This document shows, piece by piece, positions 34,901 through 44,267 of a DNA stretch of 64,000 nucleotides. Location of the stretch: assembly GCA_918807975.1 (NCBI GenBank), contig OU964922.1, forward strand, positions 31,174,329-31,238,328, written 5' to 3'. Source of the stretch: Aplidium turbinatum. Lineage: Eukaryota > Chordata > Ascidiacea > Aplousobranchia > Polyclinidae. A model generated the notes under the pieces. It was not told where the DNA came from. It ran no database searches and saw only the letters and a program-made list of their open reading frames with translations. Positions within the stretch are counted from its first letter, which is position 1, and each line of letters begins with the position of its first letter. The translations under genes and the position numbers were made by a program.

Positions 34901-35109
34901 TAATGCAACTACTGTACATATATGGTTACAATTCAAAATATTTGTTCATTTGTACTAAAACGCATCGCCAGCACACTTTCATCATTGCCCATCAACATTG
35001 AAAAATTCACCTGAAAACATGGAACAACAGCAAATAAGAAATTTCCGTATGAAAACGCTGGTTCACATGTTGTGTTATTAGGAAACTCCACTCTGCCGGT
35101 AACATTCAT
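28584..35109 (-). CDS. Gene A: EDG/MECA-like class A GPCR, 7 exons, 435 aa
   Basis: Joined exons, in order: 35109-35011, 34414-34227, 33701-33548, 32959-32785, 32110-31916, 31456-31320, 28943-28584. The frame is open throughout, with an in-frame TGA five codons before the ATG. It has the same seven-exon plan and phases as gene B. The N-terminus carries NVT and NNTT glycosylation sequons. GWNC and further cysteines mark ECL2. The ERY site is GIRES and the TM7 motif is SPLVLIYY, as in gene B. ICL3 is a separate exon of 45 codons. Introns hold SINE, hAT and Penelope-type pieces. It is upstream of gene B on the same strand, so tandem duplication is the simplest origin. The ligand is unknown. Confidence 0.9.
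29549..30085 (-). repeat. Duplicated non-coding block, copy Q, in gene A intron 6
   Basis: Diverged inverse copy of 14731-15302, with the same ordered landmarks, including two TACGTCA sites and the GGTTTACCGCTGTGACCAAC end. A 76-codon plus-strand open frame here (29626-29856) is not kept in copy P, so it is unlikely to be a gene. Confidence 0.8.
30128..30183 (-). ncRNA. Degraded hammerhead sequence in gene A intron 6
   Basis: Same family as 25909: CUGAUGA, GCCCA...UAGGC stem II, CACGUUGUC, UAUCGC. Stem I is a full 6-bp match here (GCGGUA with UAUCGC). The GAAA box is not intact, so the copy is probably inactive. Confidence 0.55.
30290..30445. mobile_element. Small inverted-repeat element
   Basis: AGCGCTCTTCCTGGCGTCAG at the left and its near-perfect inverse at the right (one mismatch) enclose about 110 bp with CTATAGAGCAGCGAG and GTTAGCAAAAGGC-like words. 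A partial relative lies at 35560-35690 with the same GGCGCCAGGAAGATCGCTC end. No target duplication was established. Confidence 0.6.
30700..30965. mobile_element. Internal part of a hAT with a perfect hairpin
   Basis: AAAAAGTGCTCAATGCCAAGC and the following 40 bp match the interior of the hAT at 41527-42281. The next part is an inverted repeat, as in that element. Terminal repeats of this copy are lost. Confidence 0.65.
30772..30916. repeat. 68-bp perfect inverted repeat, 9-nt spacer
   Basis: Arms 30772-30839 and 30849-30916 are exactly complementary. Transcribed from either strand they would form a 68-bp RNA hairpin. The same part of the hAT at 41700-41890 is an imperfect version. Confidence 0.95.
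30964..31295. mobile_element. hAT MITE in gene A intron 6
   Basis: Element 30972-31287 has ends CAGGGCTACTCAAC and its exact inverse, and perfect CTCTAAAT duplications at 30964-30971 and 31288-31295. The duplication has the central TA of Buster-type insertions. It lies 24 nt downstream of the exon 6 donor. Confidence 0.95.
31320..31456 (-). CDS. Gene A exon 6 (intracellular loop 3)
   Basis: 137 nt; acceptor TTTTAG|AT, donor GAC|GTAAGC. It encodes YCGTNNQPKDGDVTVACQ and onward to SHTYD. Too short to stand out as an ORF; found by matching the phase of gene B exon 6. Confidence 0.8.
31916..32110 (-). CDS. Gene A exon 5 (TM5)
   Basis: 195 nt; acceptor CATTAG|GT. The donor is CAG|GCAAGA, a GC donor: the next downstream stop rules out reading on, and no in-phase GT site lies before it. 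It contains MWFVESMVIIYLNITAIKKY. Confidence 0.85.
32785..32959 (-). CDS. Gene A exon 4 (TM4, ECL2)
   Basis: 175 nt; acceptor TTTGCAG|TCT, donor CCAG|GTAATT (phase 1). It contains FLVWIFPITLDFAAALGWNC and an ECL2 rich in cysteine. Confidence 0.9.
33437..33547 (+). repeat. Dispersed repeat R (copy 3), abutting gene A exon 3
   Basis: TTGCGCCTCTATACGG, GACACTGTCTGCTTTG and ATACAACGCTATAT are shared with 15725-15830. The ATTATTAC end reaches the exon 3 splice donor. Confidence 0.8.
33548..33701 (-). CDS. Gene A exon 3 (TM3)
   Basis: 154 nt; acceptor TATACAG|T, donor CAA|GTAATA. It contains RMNWWAFR, AMSGSICAL and YGIRESSYFVGRVARQ. Dispersed repeat R copy 3 begins at the donor. Confidence 0.92.
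34227..34414 (-). CDS. Gene A exon 2 (TM1 end, TM2)
   Basis: 188 nt; acceptor TTCTCAG|ATC, donor AG|GTAAAG. LRHNFVYVYVIN and ANTLFGVFS are shared exactly with gene B. Confidence 0.92.
34605..34855 (-). mobile_element. SINE family S, copy 1 (gene A intron 1)
   Basis: Minus orientation: GGACTGCTCTCCATTCAGCG, GAAACTTCACTCTGTCAATC, GGGCCTGCGTCAGTGATTC, CTTTCCCAGTCCGAGGA, then a CAATCAATCAA tail. Five copies of the family lie in the window. This one is truncated in its tRNA-like head. Confidence 0.85.
35011..35109 (-). CDS. Gene A exon 1 (N-terminus, start of TM1)
   Basis: 33 codons; MNVTGRVEFPNNTTCEPAF, then SYGNFLFAVVPCFQ. The donor is CAG|GTGAAT and the phase is 0. A tRNA-type SINE begins within about 100 bp upstream of the ATG. 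Confidence 0.85.
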
Positions 35110-35204
35110 CTTTCTTGGAAGTCACATAAACTAAAAACAACTTAAAAATACCGTACCTATAATTTATGAACCTTTTCTTTAACAAAGTAACGACTTCCTT
35201 CCCC

Positions 35205-35470
35205 ATAGCCAAGTTGGTTAGCACTTGACTTCATGGAAGAGGAAGCTTCAAGATCAAGAGGCGCTGGTTCGTCTCTTGCAGCGCATTCTAAGGACTGCTC
35301 TCTATTTAGCGGCACCTAATGGGTGGAATAATTCCGCGGCAAAAACACTTTAACAATCAGAAACTTCACTCTGTCAATCTTGGTAACCGGCCCTGTGTCA
35401 AAAGTCAATACAAGTGTGCAAAACTGCCAGGAATAATCTATCAAGGCTTTGTTAGTCCGAGGATAAATAT
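35205..35470 (+). mobile_element. SINE family S, copy 2 (just upstream of gene A)
   Basis: Has the tRNA-like head (TAGCCAAGTTGGTTAGCAC and GGTTCGTCTC) followed by the family body. It runs opposite to copy 1, so gene A exon 1 sits between two inverted copies. Confidence 0.85.
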
Positions 35471-37495
35471 TCAAAAACTAGCCATGAACATGTAACAAGG
35501 CAGAGCTGCAACTTCAAATTTACGATTTGTCATAGCTGATAGATGAAACACATGTTTTTTCAAAAGTCTTGATGGCTATAGTGTGGAGACCACACCGCTA
35601 TGGTTAGCAAAACACAAAGCTCGCTTTTCTATAGTGAGTAGTAAGATAGTGCTGGCGCCAGGAAGATCGCTCCTTTCCAGCAGATGCTCACTCATCATGT
35701 TTTGATTGATCGATTGAAGTCTTGTATTATTGAAGAGTAAAATATAAGCAAATAGAGCCCGGTTTCTAGACTTTACTCCCCTGTAGTGTGTTCTTTCAAG
35801 CGTAATGTCATACCTATCACTTGGACCATGAACATTTTAAAACGTGTTCTTGTCATTTTGATTTGCGCTTCGTGTGCATGATCTAGCCTTTGTTTCTATT
35901 TTAAACATATACTGTACTGTACTGTTGCCAAACAGCCAACGTCCCACGACAAACCAATCAAGAAAAAAACATTATTTTTCTTTTCTTTTTATCACTGCCA
36001 ATGGAGGAAATTCATTTCAGTAGTCGTGCAACTCAAAATGAGAGAGCTTTGCTGCAAGAAATTGTCTGGTTGACTACAACCATGCAGATCGATTCTAAGA
36101 CACCATTTGTTTTTATACTACAATTAACACTAGTTTTTCCTCTCTCCGGTGGACTACAATCAAGCTCAACTGGCATGAAAGTTGTATAGTTTTGCTCTGC
36201 AGACCTTAGTAGATGGGCCTTCTGTTACGTGATTGAAGAGGCTGTAAACACCAATGTACATGATCTGTTTACTGACGAACATCAAATCTGACGCAGATGT
36301 AGCCTACTGCTTTTCGCAATCGCTTCCTCAGATGACTACAGACTATGTAACGCCTACATCTACTGTAAGTCACAACACAGAACACCAGACATTAAGTTAG
36401 TGATTCATACTTAAAACTTTCGATGTAGCCTACGTCTTGTTTAGACACGTTTTTCAGCAATATAATCGTTCATTTTAGGGATAAGAAAGTAAAAGCAAAA
36501 CCATATATAACGTTTTTTTGATACACTGACGTTTTACACACCACAACAATGGACATCCTCAGAGCAAACAACGTACTAAATGAAACTTTAAAGATTTATA
36601 CCGCAGTCGTGTCTGACCAGCAGTTTGGTTTCCTTTTAGGGCGTTGGATTAAGGTGATTGATGATGTAGAATGTGACTTTGATGACCCAATCTGTTGTGA
36701 AACAAAGGTGGACAAAGTTCATATGATGTAGAAAGTGGAGGACATGATTTAGTTTTTATTTTTTGGTATTTTTCTTCTCCTCAGTCTTCTGCTTTTTAGA
36801 TTCTTCAAAAAAACTCCAAATGTCATCTTTAATGTTGCTTTTCTAGATTGATTTTTCACTGTTTCACTGAAAAGTTTTTCTCTTGATACCAGATCTATCT
36901 CGAATGGGTTTAGAGAGACTTTTAATTGTTTTTATACTGCAATTTTTGTTGTTCATGCGGTCTTTTTCTTGTTTCCATTTACTCATGTTGTAGAATGTAG
37001 AGCATTGTTCGAGAAAGCCTCATGTGACTATTAGCAGTCAGCACAGTATGTCCTGTCTGGCAAAGACGACGTTACAAAATAGTGGTTTCTATACAGAGAA
37101 ACTTGGAACGATTGTAGATTGCATTCTGGATAAAATGATCCTTTAAAAGAGTGCCAAATATTTTCTTTACTTTCCTTTGTTGAAAAATTTTAAGACCTTT
37201 GATGTAGGAACGGTTAAGTTCAAGTTTAACAGTCATGGATAAGGATAAAAAAAAAACAATTACTCAAAACACCATAATTCTGGTGCTCATAGATATTGCA
37301 CAGTTGTTAAAAACACGATGGTGAAGTCTTCTATAATCGCAAACTGCAGCATTTATGCAATGTTTAATATCTAATGAACATGACTATGTTTTCGAGAGTA
37401 TATGCTATCAAGGTGGGAAGATAGTCAACTTCATTCACATGCATTTTGTTGATATTTATGGTGGCTTTCAAGATAGCGTGACTAGACGGTGGTTG
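35471..37495. other. Upstream of gene A, no gene seen
   Basis: Contains only the partial small element at 35560-35690. Open frames at 36001-36189 and 36549-36731 have no recognisable domain. Confidence 0.4.
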
Positions 37496-37503
37496 GATTA
37501 GTA

Positions 37504-37883
37504 CAGGGGTGGGCAACCTTTTTAACACAAGGGCCAGTTAGGAAAATGTAATGCTAACAGGAGGGCCGCACATCAAATAAACCCTAATTTATATTTTCAG
37601 CAATGGAGTTTATCTTATTGAAATTTACAACAATGTCATCCTCCTGCAGTGAATTCAATTCAAGCTGGATTTCTACAAGCGCAAAACTTATTTCCCAGGT
37701 ACAGGGGAGTGAAAAGATGGTCATATCCCTTCTTAAGCTTCGAAACTGTGTAAATCGAGATGAAAATAGCCTTAATTTAAATAGCCTTATTTGGGGAAAA
37801 AATAGCTGGAAGAAGATGAAGGGCCGCACAAAAAATGGAAAATGGCTACTTGTGGCCCGCGGGCCGCACGTTGCTCACCCCTG
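37504..37883 (-). mobile_element. Short hAT with transposase remnant
   Basis: Ends CAGGGGTGGGCAACC and GTTGCTCACCCCTG, with GGGCCGCA just inside both. The minus strand keeps FTQFRSLRRDMTIF and EIQLELNSLQEDD, which resemble the region before the dimerisation domain of EPM2AIP1/GTF2IRD2-like hAT proteins. The flanks (GATTAGTA, GTTAGTAT) show only an imperfect duplication. Confidence 0.75.
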
Positions 37884-39150
37884 GTTAGTATCTTAATTTT
37901 ATAGTTGTCAACTTGGTGGTGTGTTGTAAGTTTTAAACACAACCATGTTTGGATCTGTTCTCCAAAGTTAAATCTGTTTTGATATATTTTTAATCATAAT
38001 TCTAACTTTAATACCACGTTCAACCCAACGCTGTAAACCTACGTGTTTATAACGTTATTTCCATATTCAAACAAAGCATCTAGTTTCTTCTGAAAGTACT
38101 TTTGTTGTTATCATAATCACCGTAATGGAATGTTCTTGGTACACTTTTTGTAAAAAAAAAAAACTTTGCAAGTTAGTGAGCATCTTAAATTTTCTAACTA
38201 CTGTATAGCAAAGATAGTAAAACAAAATAGATGTGTGGCATCTCGTCTCAACATGCCTTGTTCATAAACCCACAAACAATGTTTTGTTATTGTTTTTCGA
38301 ATAACTCCAAAGATTAAGTATAATTAATCAATGTCAGTCTAAAATTATTAATGATTAATTGTTTCATGTAATTATTAATTTAATAAATATATCATTTATT
38401 CGTGTTTGCAAATGGAAGAAATCAAACCACTTAAGCAAAATCTTTCATAATTTTCATCTACAAATTTTATGTCTTGTATATGGTACGCTGAACGCTTGTC
38501 TACTGTCATCTTTACATTTTAGTTGAACGATTCAAGTAGAAAATCAACTTTCAAAGTAGCTAACTGTCGCTTGACCGAACCGTTGGAGAAAAGCGGGATT
38601 AGCCCATGATTGCATTTTTCCAGTCTCGTTGTCACAGTTCTGTCTATCGCTTACACATAAAGAGACTTTGAAAAAATTAATGACGTAGTTTGTGAGGATA
38701 TCAAACGTTAAAAAGTCAATTAAAGCTCGAATAGTTCTACTTTTGAAATTGTAGATTGCTTCCAGAAATACAGCAAACTTTTGCGTCGACTTCAAAACAG
38801 ATATACGCAACTACTTGCAACAGTAACTTTATAATCTTCAATAACTTCAACTTTTACAAACTAATCAATATCAGCTAGAACTCTACAGTCGTCTTCAACA
38901 TACTTTTAATTACAACTTCTCAACTTCCAATCCCCATAATACACAACTCGAACTCTATATATCATACTCAAATCATGCGACTTTTTATAACAGGTTTCCT
39001 TTGACTAGAAGTTTTCAGAAACTATAGTAATATTACATCACCAGAACTCATTCCTCTGGTCTGCAAGTCAAAGACGACAAAATCTTCTATAAGCAAGTTT
39101 TGCAATAAAAGATTGCGTAATTAAAGGTTACTATAAAACAATCCAGCCAG
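37884..39150. other. No gene seen
   Basis: AT-rich spacer without repeat ends, RNA genes or coding motifs that I recognise. Confidence 0.45.
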
Positions 39151-39159
39151 TCATGTCAT

Positions 39160-39465
39160 ATGAAAGTGAAAGCTGGACCTACAGATATAAAAAAAAAACA
39201 CATTACACACGGAGCAATTAGGAAAAGAATTGGAGTGCAAGATAGATGGGCAAACGACTTAGCAAAACAAAGGATGAAATTAGCGGAACATATTTTGAGA
39301 GGATCGGCAGGACAGCTACATCAATTGGTTATTGAAGGTATGGTGGAAGGAAGGAGGTGGAGGAGAGGAAGGAGACGAACATGGGGAGATGACGTAAAAC
39401 AGTGGGATGATTTGTCAAGCATTGGAGAAACAAAAAGAATAGCGGAAGAACGTGACATGTGGAAG
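39160..39465 (+). mobile_element. LINE C-terminal fragment, first part
   Basis: Open frame with RKRIGVQDRWANDLAKQRMK, then a basic block EGRRWRRGRRRTWGDDVKQW and IAEERDMWK. This is the C-terminal tail of many non-LTR retrotransposon polyproteins (…RGRPR.W.DD.K.W……A.DR..WR..TANL). The frame resumes after the hAT at 41040 with MTANLRIGDGT and a stop. The reverse transcriptase itself is absent. Confidence 0.7.
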
Positions 39466-39544
39466 CAGTAGCGCACCCAGCATGGGGCTAAGGGGGCTCA
39501 AATCTCCCCAAACCCGCCACCAAAAATGAAGTTTTTGTATGTTC

Positions 39545-40240
39545 CCCATTTATACCTTTGCTTACAGGTTAGATATGATTAAGACACAACAATACAACAG
39601 GGCTGAGCATTATAACAATATATTTTACATATTTACAAATAGTTTTAACAGTCGAACGTTTTCGGTTTAACTTAAGCCCTCATCAGGAATCTGAAAATAT
39701 TTATAAAAATGCAATAAATTTCAACTTCTTGAAGGTAAAATTACATTAGGAAAAGGCAACTACATAAATAACTACAAAAAAAATTTGTACCACAGGAAAC
39801 GTGATAGCCTACATCAAGTAAATGTTGAGGAGAATGGACGCGCCTCCAGCAAATAATTGTTTGTTTAAATTTGGGTTGTAGCGTTTGATAAACAGTGTTT
39901 CCTGAATTTTGGTGTCAAATTGGAATTTGCTATGCGTAATATTTTAAATGAGAAATAAAACGTAGTAACTTTAGTTTTATTTCTCTATGGTTCAACAAAG
40001 CAAACTCTCTACCAAAGCTTTATTTTAAATGAGTCAGCAGAGAATTTTCGATCTGTGCAAAAAAGAACACTCCATGATATGGTCTTTGATGGAACTTTTC
40101 TTTAACTCCCTAAAGTTCAGATGCTCCCGTACTCTCGTGGTCAGATGTCTGGTGGACATACCGATGTACCGTATGTCAAGGCCGAATCACACGGACATGT
40201 AAAACTGTATACGACATTTGAGCAGAGACCGCCTCTATTC
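39545..40240 (-). mobile_element. Penelope-like tail inside hAT copy I
   Basis: Same GIY-YIG region as 12049-12600, in reverse: TATACGACATTTGAGCAG, the YIG region near 40150-40170, AAAGACCATATCATGGAGTG and the terminal hammerhead-like motif. An extra 70-bp AAATAAAACGTAGTAAC insertion lies at 39950-40030. Confidence 0.75.
39645..39693 (-). ncRNA. Hammerhead-like motif (GGCUU family)
   Basis: Minus strand: CCUGAUGAGGGCUUAAGUUA, then AACCGAAAACGUUCGACUGU. Same layout as 12530 and 60386. Confidence 0.45.
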
Positions 40241-40304
40241 GGAGACCAGAGACCATTCAACCACCGATCAACGGTGAAGTACAATGTTCTTGAATCTGGT
40301 CTCC

Positions 40305-40425
40305 GAATTGGGTTCGAATCCCATTTCTGACATCATGTAATGTTTCGCGGAAACCTTGATGTCTAATTACTTCGGACGAACTGTCATAAACAAACAGATA
40401 ACTTTATTTGAATCTCAACATGTAC
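40305..40425 (+). mobile_element. tRNA-derived SINE piece (family T2)
   Basis: GGGTTCGAATCCCATTTCTG B box with a TGACATCATGTAATG continuation, like 18150-18300. Confidence 0.5.
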
Positions 40426-40464
40426 TCAGACTGTAACATAAACTAGCAACGTAAACGCCAAAAT

Positions 40465-40625
40465 AGCTGCGTTAGGGCGGTGGTAGTCATTACGTTGACG
40501 TGGGTTTGATTCCCACCTCTGCTATAGCTCTTTTTTCTTCTGCCATTACCAAACAAAGTTCAAAGTACAGTAATAATTAATTCTCTGGCTGAATGCTGGA
40601 ATGGTCACAATTGGACAGATAACGC
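40465..40625 (+). mobile_element. tRNA-derived SINE (family T1)
   Basis: B box GGGTTTGATTCCCACC, then CTCTGCTATAGC, TTTTTTCTTCTGCCATTACC and CTCTGGCTGAATGCTGGAA. The same body occurs at 57830-57985 and in part at 16560. Confidence 0.7.
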
Positions 40626-41039
40626 AGCATCTCATTGGTTCGTGGTTGGATTAGACAGAAGTCCATGGATTGGATATCTGCATGTTAGTGCCTTCCATGC
40701 AAAACACGTAAGGCAAAATGCGAAACACAAGGTACAAACTTAAAAGGCAAGTTTTCAACAAAATTAAAAGTTTAAAGGCACGTTTCCAATATTGCAGGGA
40801 TGAGGATGCTGATGGTGCTAGTAGCATGGGATTCACTAGACCAACTTCTAATCTGATTGAGAGAACAAATCCTGATGTATCGGCGACCGGTGGGTTGTGG
40901 GCCGTGAGTACCTTTAAATATAAATCAAAAGGATGGGCATGGGCCTATTGTCACTGTCACTATTGTCGCAAATCACTCGGCCGACATTTCTGAATTAGCC
41001 CCCCTTAAGTTTTTTTCTGGGTGCGCCACTGTGTGGAAG

Positions 41040-41085
41040 CAAATGACAGCCAACCTTCGCATCGGAGACGGCACGTGATGATGAC
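41040..41085 (+). mobile_element. LINE C-terminal fragment, second part
   Basis: Continues the tail frame: after the TGTGGAAG duplication it reads QMTANLRIGDGT, then TGA. Removing the hAT and one duplication would give one uninterrupted tail, so the LINE piece was here first. Confidence 0.7.
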
Positions 41086-41518
41086 AAAACAATAACACTT
41101 CAACAGAATTACACAATTAAAATAGCACACTTGTTCGAGAACGGATAATGTAGCCTGCCGTGAGGCTATGCATATTTATTCTGACGCTCGTCAACAATCA
41201 CATGAAATCAGTTTCTACACAAGTTTTAATATTTCGTTAGTGTTTTTGAAGGAGTAAGCTTACCTTGCAGAGCATTTATTTTATAATAACTATTAGGCTA
41301 TTCATCATTGGTTTATGAAAGAACGGGGACTAAAATCAGACAAAAGATCACGAGGAATGGCATCTTCCTCTTCTTGGTATGTGGTGCTGAGCAACATATC
41401 GTGGCCCATAGCACCAACCACTGTACCATACCCCGTCATCAGTTGGAACAAAAGGTAAGCTAATCTTGGAAGACCAAGAGTAGTCCGAAAATCAATTTGG
41501 GTTGATAAAAAGGTATGC

Positions 41519-42289
41519 CTTTAGACCAGTGTTTCTCAACTTTTTTGGCCCAACGCCCCCTTCATGAACTGGCAAAATTCTACCGCCCTCCAACAAAAAC
41601 GATTAATTACAAAAAGCAAAATAAAACAATTTACAGTATACTATCTATTTATACTACAAAAAGTGCTCAATACCAAGCACAAAGCCAAGCAGAGTGATAT
41701 AATTACATTAAATATAGGCTAGTTACCAATCTCTAAAACCTTGCAGCCTGTTTTATCCTAAAAGGGGTTATTCAAGTAAAATTCTATTTCTATTACAATA
41801 AGAACCCTTTTGATGATCTCCCTTTTAGGGTGACACAGGCTGTAAGGGTTTTAGAGACTATAGTAGGCTAACTAACTATATTTGATGAAAAGCAAATATA
41901 CATTTCCGAGCATGAAAACATTATAGGCTAGGCCTACTGGTAGTCAGTGTGAACCTTGGGCTTGGTGAGAAAATGCCAGTTTCTTCACATCCGGTGTAAA
42001 GGCAATGAGAAACAATCGAAAATCACCTCTTATGAATATGTCAAGTGGGTTTCGCTGTTTGGTATGTAGCAGAACAACACAGCTGAATCCCTTTTCCACC
42101 AGGTAGGAAGTAGGAAATGCTACCACGAAGATACGAGCTCTTTGACGAAATCGTTACGCTCAGCGGTAGATGGGTTAAACCAGAATGCTCCCTTTAAGCC
42201 GAGGTAGGCCTAATCATACCGCCCCCCTGCAAAATCAAAACGCCCCCCAGGGGGCGGTACCGCCCCCGTTGAGAACCACTGCTTTAGAC
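41519..42289 (-). mobile_element. Buster-type hAT, short copy
   Basis: Element 41527-42281 has ends CAGTGTTTCTCAAC and GTTGAGAACCACTG and perfect CTTTAGAC duplications. The minus strand encodes the hAT C-terminus: FPTSYLVEKGFSCVVLLHTK, RNPLDIFIRGDFRLFL, DVKKLAFSHQAQGSH (ZBED5/SCAND3-like). An imperfect inverted repeat fills 41700-41890. GC-rich GGGGGCGGTACCGCCCCC lies inside the right end. Confidence 0.93.
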
Positions 42290-43607
42290 GTAGATACAAT
42301 AAAAAGTATGCCTTATGTCTAACTTCATGCACTAATGTCTACTTCTGTTTGGAATGTAGGGGCGTTATATCGGCATTCATTTGACTTGGCTTGAAAATTT
42401 TACTTCTCACACTCATTTCATCCAATCCAGTTCAGTTTGTTTTATTTCTGACTGTCACAACGAAAAACGATACAAGCCAAACACATCCTATAAAAAAATC
42501 CTTTTATTTATCTAATAAGTCAATTTAGCTACAACACATTAGTGGAAAGAAAGTAAACAGAACACAAGTAGCATCGATAAAGAGAGAAATTTATTTCACG
42601 GGTATTAATTAATTATTGATTTCACAAGATTGTAATAATTTTTTTATAGCATAAAAATGTAGTAAATAGTATTTCATGGTTAATGCATATAGTTATATAT
42701 ACTGCAAATACAAAAAAAAATAGTTATATATATGTTTTAGCCTTTTAGGGTAATTTGTGCAATATCAAAACCAACTTTAAATATTGTAAGATTTGCTACA
42801 GTCGAGTGGTAAAGATAAAAAAAAACTGAAATTACAATACTAATTACTATATTAAAGATTTATACGAAGCAGTAACGGGTATCTACAATACAATTGTGAT
42901 TTAGCATTGTGATTTATTTACAAATGCTTCATCCATTTATCACCATAACATAAGATATAAAACAAGCAGCAGCTATTTCATAAATAGGCTTACATCAAAT
43001 CCTACAGACATTAGCAATAAATCCATGCAGGTACTGGAACAAATGGTTTAATGACAGATTCCAAGGAGCTCAAAAAATTTTTTTTTTTCTTGTTATAAAA
43101 ACAAGACCAAAACGTTAATTTTACAAAGCTACATTGCATTGTAGCTCGAAAATATGTAATAAAAATCCACTTGTCCTGTTTCACATGCAATTGTAAATGT
43201 TTAGTCGGAAATTTGAGTTGCCTAATCTTTGCTTGTTTTTGTAATTTTGTGTTTACGTTATCTTGAATATATATGTTTTGCATGTAACCAGATTTGATAC
43301 GATACCAGAAGAACGTACATCAGAAGACATACAGAAGAACACCAGAAGAACGTATATCGTGTTATTTAATTAAATTATCATTTCTGTAGGACGGCAATTG
43401 ACGAGTGGATCTTATGGCCGTTATTATCGTTGTCTCGTATATTATCGTTGTCTCCTTGTCAAATTGGAAACTTGTGCAACTTTTGCTGTGCATATATAAC
43501 TTGCATATTTCAAACATGTACTGTTCTTGTTTCTGACAAAACAGACCATTGACTGATTGATTGATATATTCTTTTATGGCGTCACATTAACCAGTTGACT
43601 TAAGCAT
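42290..43607. other. No gene seen
   Basis: Very AT-rich. It may include the 3' UTR of the NXPE-like exon, which ends at 43608. No other feature recognised. Confidence 0.45.
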
Positions 43608-44267
43608 TTAGTGACACATATAACTAAAAATTAACAAAGCTTGTTGCTCTAGAATAGGCTGTACAGGGTGATAGTCACTGACAATACGATATACATTTGA
43701 CAAGTCTCGCAAATCAACAAAAACAACGTTTTTAAAACCTTTAAAAGTTTTGCGCAATATCGTATCAAATCTGTAAATCAACCATTCGTGTGGCCTATCT
43801 GGATAATAATGAACGTTCAAACCTTTTATGATGATTTTCGTTTCAGGAAATTTGTTCAAATGCTGAAAGATAGCTTTCTTAATTCCACGCAAACGATGGA
43901 TGTAAAAATGTACGTCGAATTCGATGAAATGCAAGCCCAAAGTAATTAACACAACGACATCCTTACCACCCACTTTAATCCCTTCTAATGAATCGGTAAT
44001 GTAAGAACTTACATTTGGTGGCCCGACATAAGGGAGGCCATGTGTTCGCATGTATATTGTGATATTTTTGTTTCTAATTCGTCCTAAACGAGGTTGATTT
44101 TTGACTGGCTCATGTTTGGCAATTACAAAGTCTAGCTTAAACTTTTCTACAACTAGAGTAAAAACTTGTCTTATTGTTGAGTCGCCAAGCATATCGCCAG
44201 TCGCCAGGGGGGAAAGAGGCCATGCCCCCCCATAATTTTCAAAGTTTGGATTCCAAAGTTGAGCCAT
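43608..44267 (-). CDS. NXPE-type PC-esterase domain, single exon or retained copy
   Basis: An uninterrupted 219-codon frame. GDSTIRQV near residue 28 is the GDS nucleophile block of the PC-esterase (NXPE C-terminal) fold. LITLGLHFIEFDVHFYIHRL, a KIIIKGLN segment, NVVFVDLRDL and DYHPVQPILEQQ follow in the family order, with the D-x-H region at the end. NXPE proteins are usually about twice as long, so this is the C-terminal domain, with upstream exons missing or unrecognised. The first codons (MAQLWNPNFENY) run into a G-rich stretch unlike NXPE and may not be real coding. Family members are secreted or Golgi proteins. A retained but partial gene is as likely as an active one. Confidence 0.7.
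   Translation of the reverse strand: MAQLWNPNFENYGGAWPLSPLATGDMLGDSTIRQVFTLVVEKFKLDFVIAKHEPVKNQPRLGRIRNKNITIYMRTHGLPYVGPPNVSSYITDSLEGIKVGGKDVVVLITLGLHFIEFDVHFYIHRLRGIKKAIFQHLNKFPETKIIIKGLNVHYYPDRPHEWLIYRFDTILRKTFKGFKNVVFVDLRDLSNVYRIVSDYHPVQPILEQQALLIFSYMCH

Larger units (their letters stand above)
39458..41039. mobile_element. hAT element carrying a Penelope tail (copy I)
   Basis: Element 39466-41031 has ends CAGTAGCGCACCCAG and CTGGGTGCGCCACTG and perfect TGTGGAAG duplications on both sides. From the left end it follows copy II (reversed) through GCATGGGGCTAAGGGGGCTC into the Penelope tail. On the other side it keeps RDEDADGASSMGFTRPTSN and NPDVSATGG. Between 40200 and 40780 it has SINE sequence that copy II lacks. 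Confidence 0.9.
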
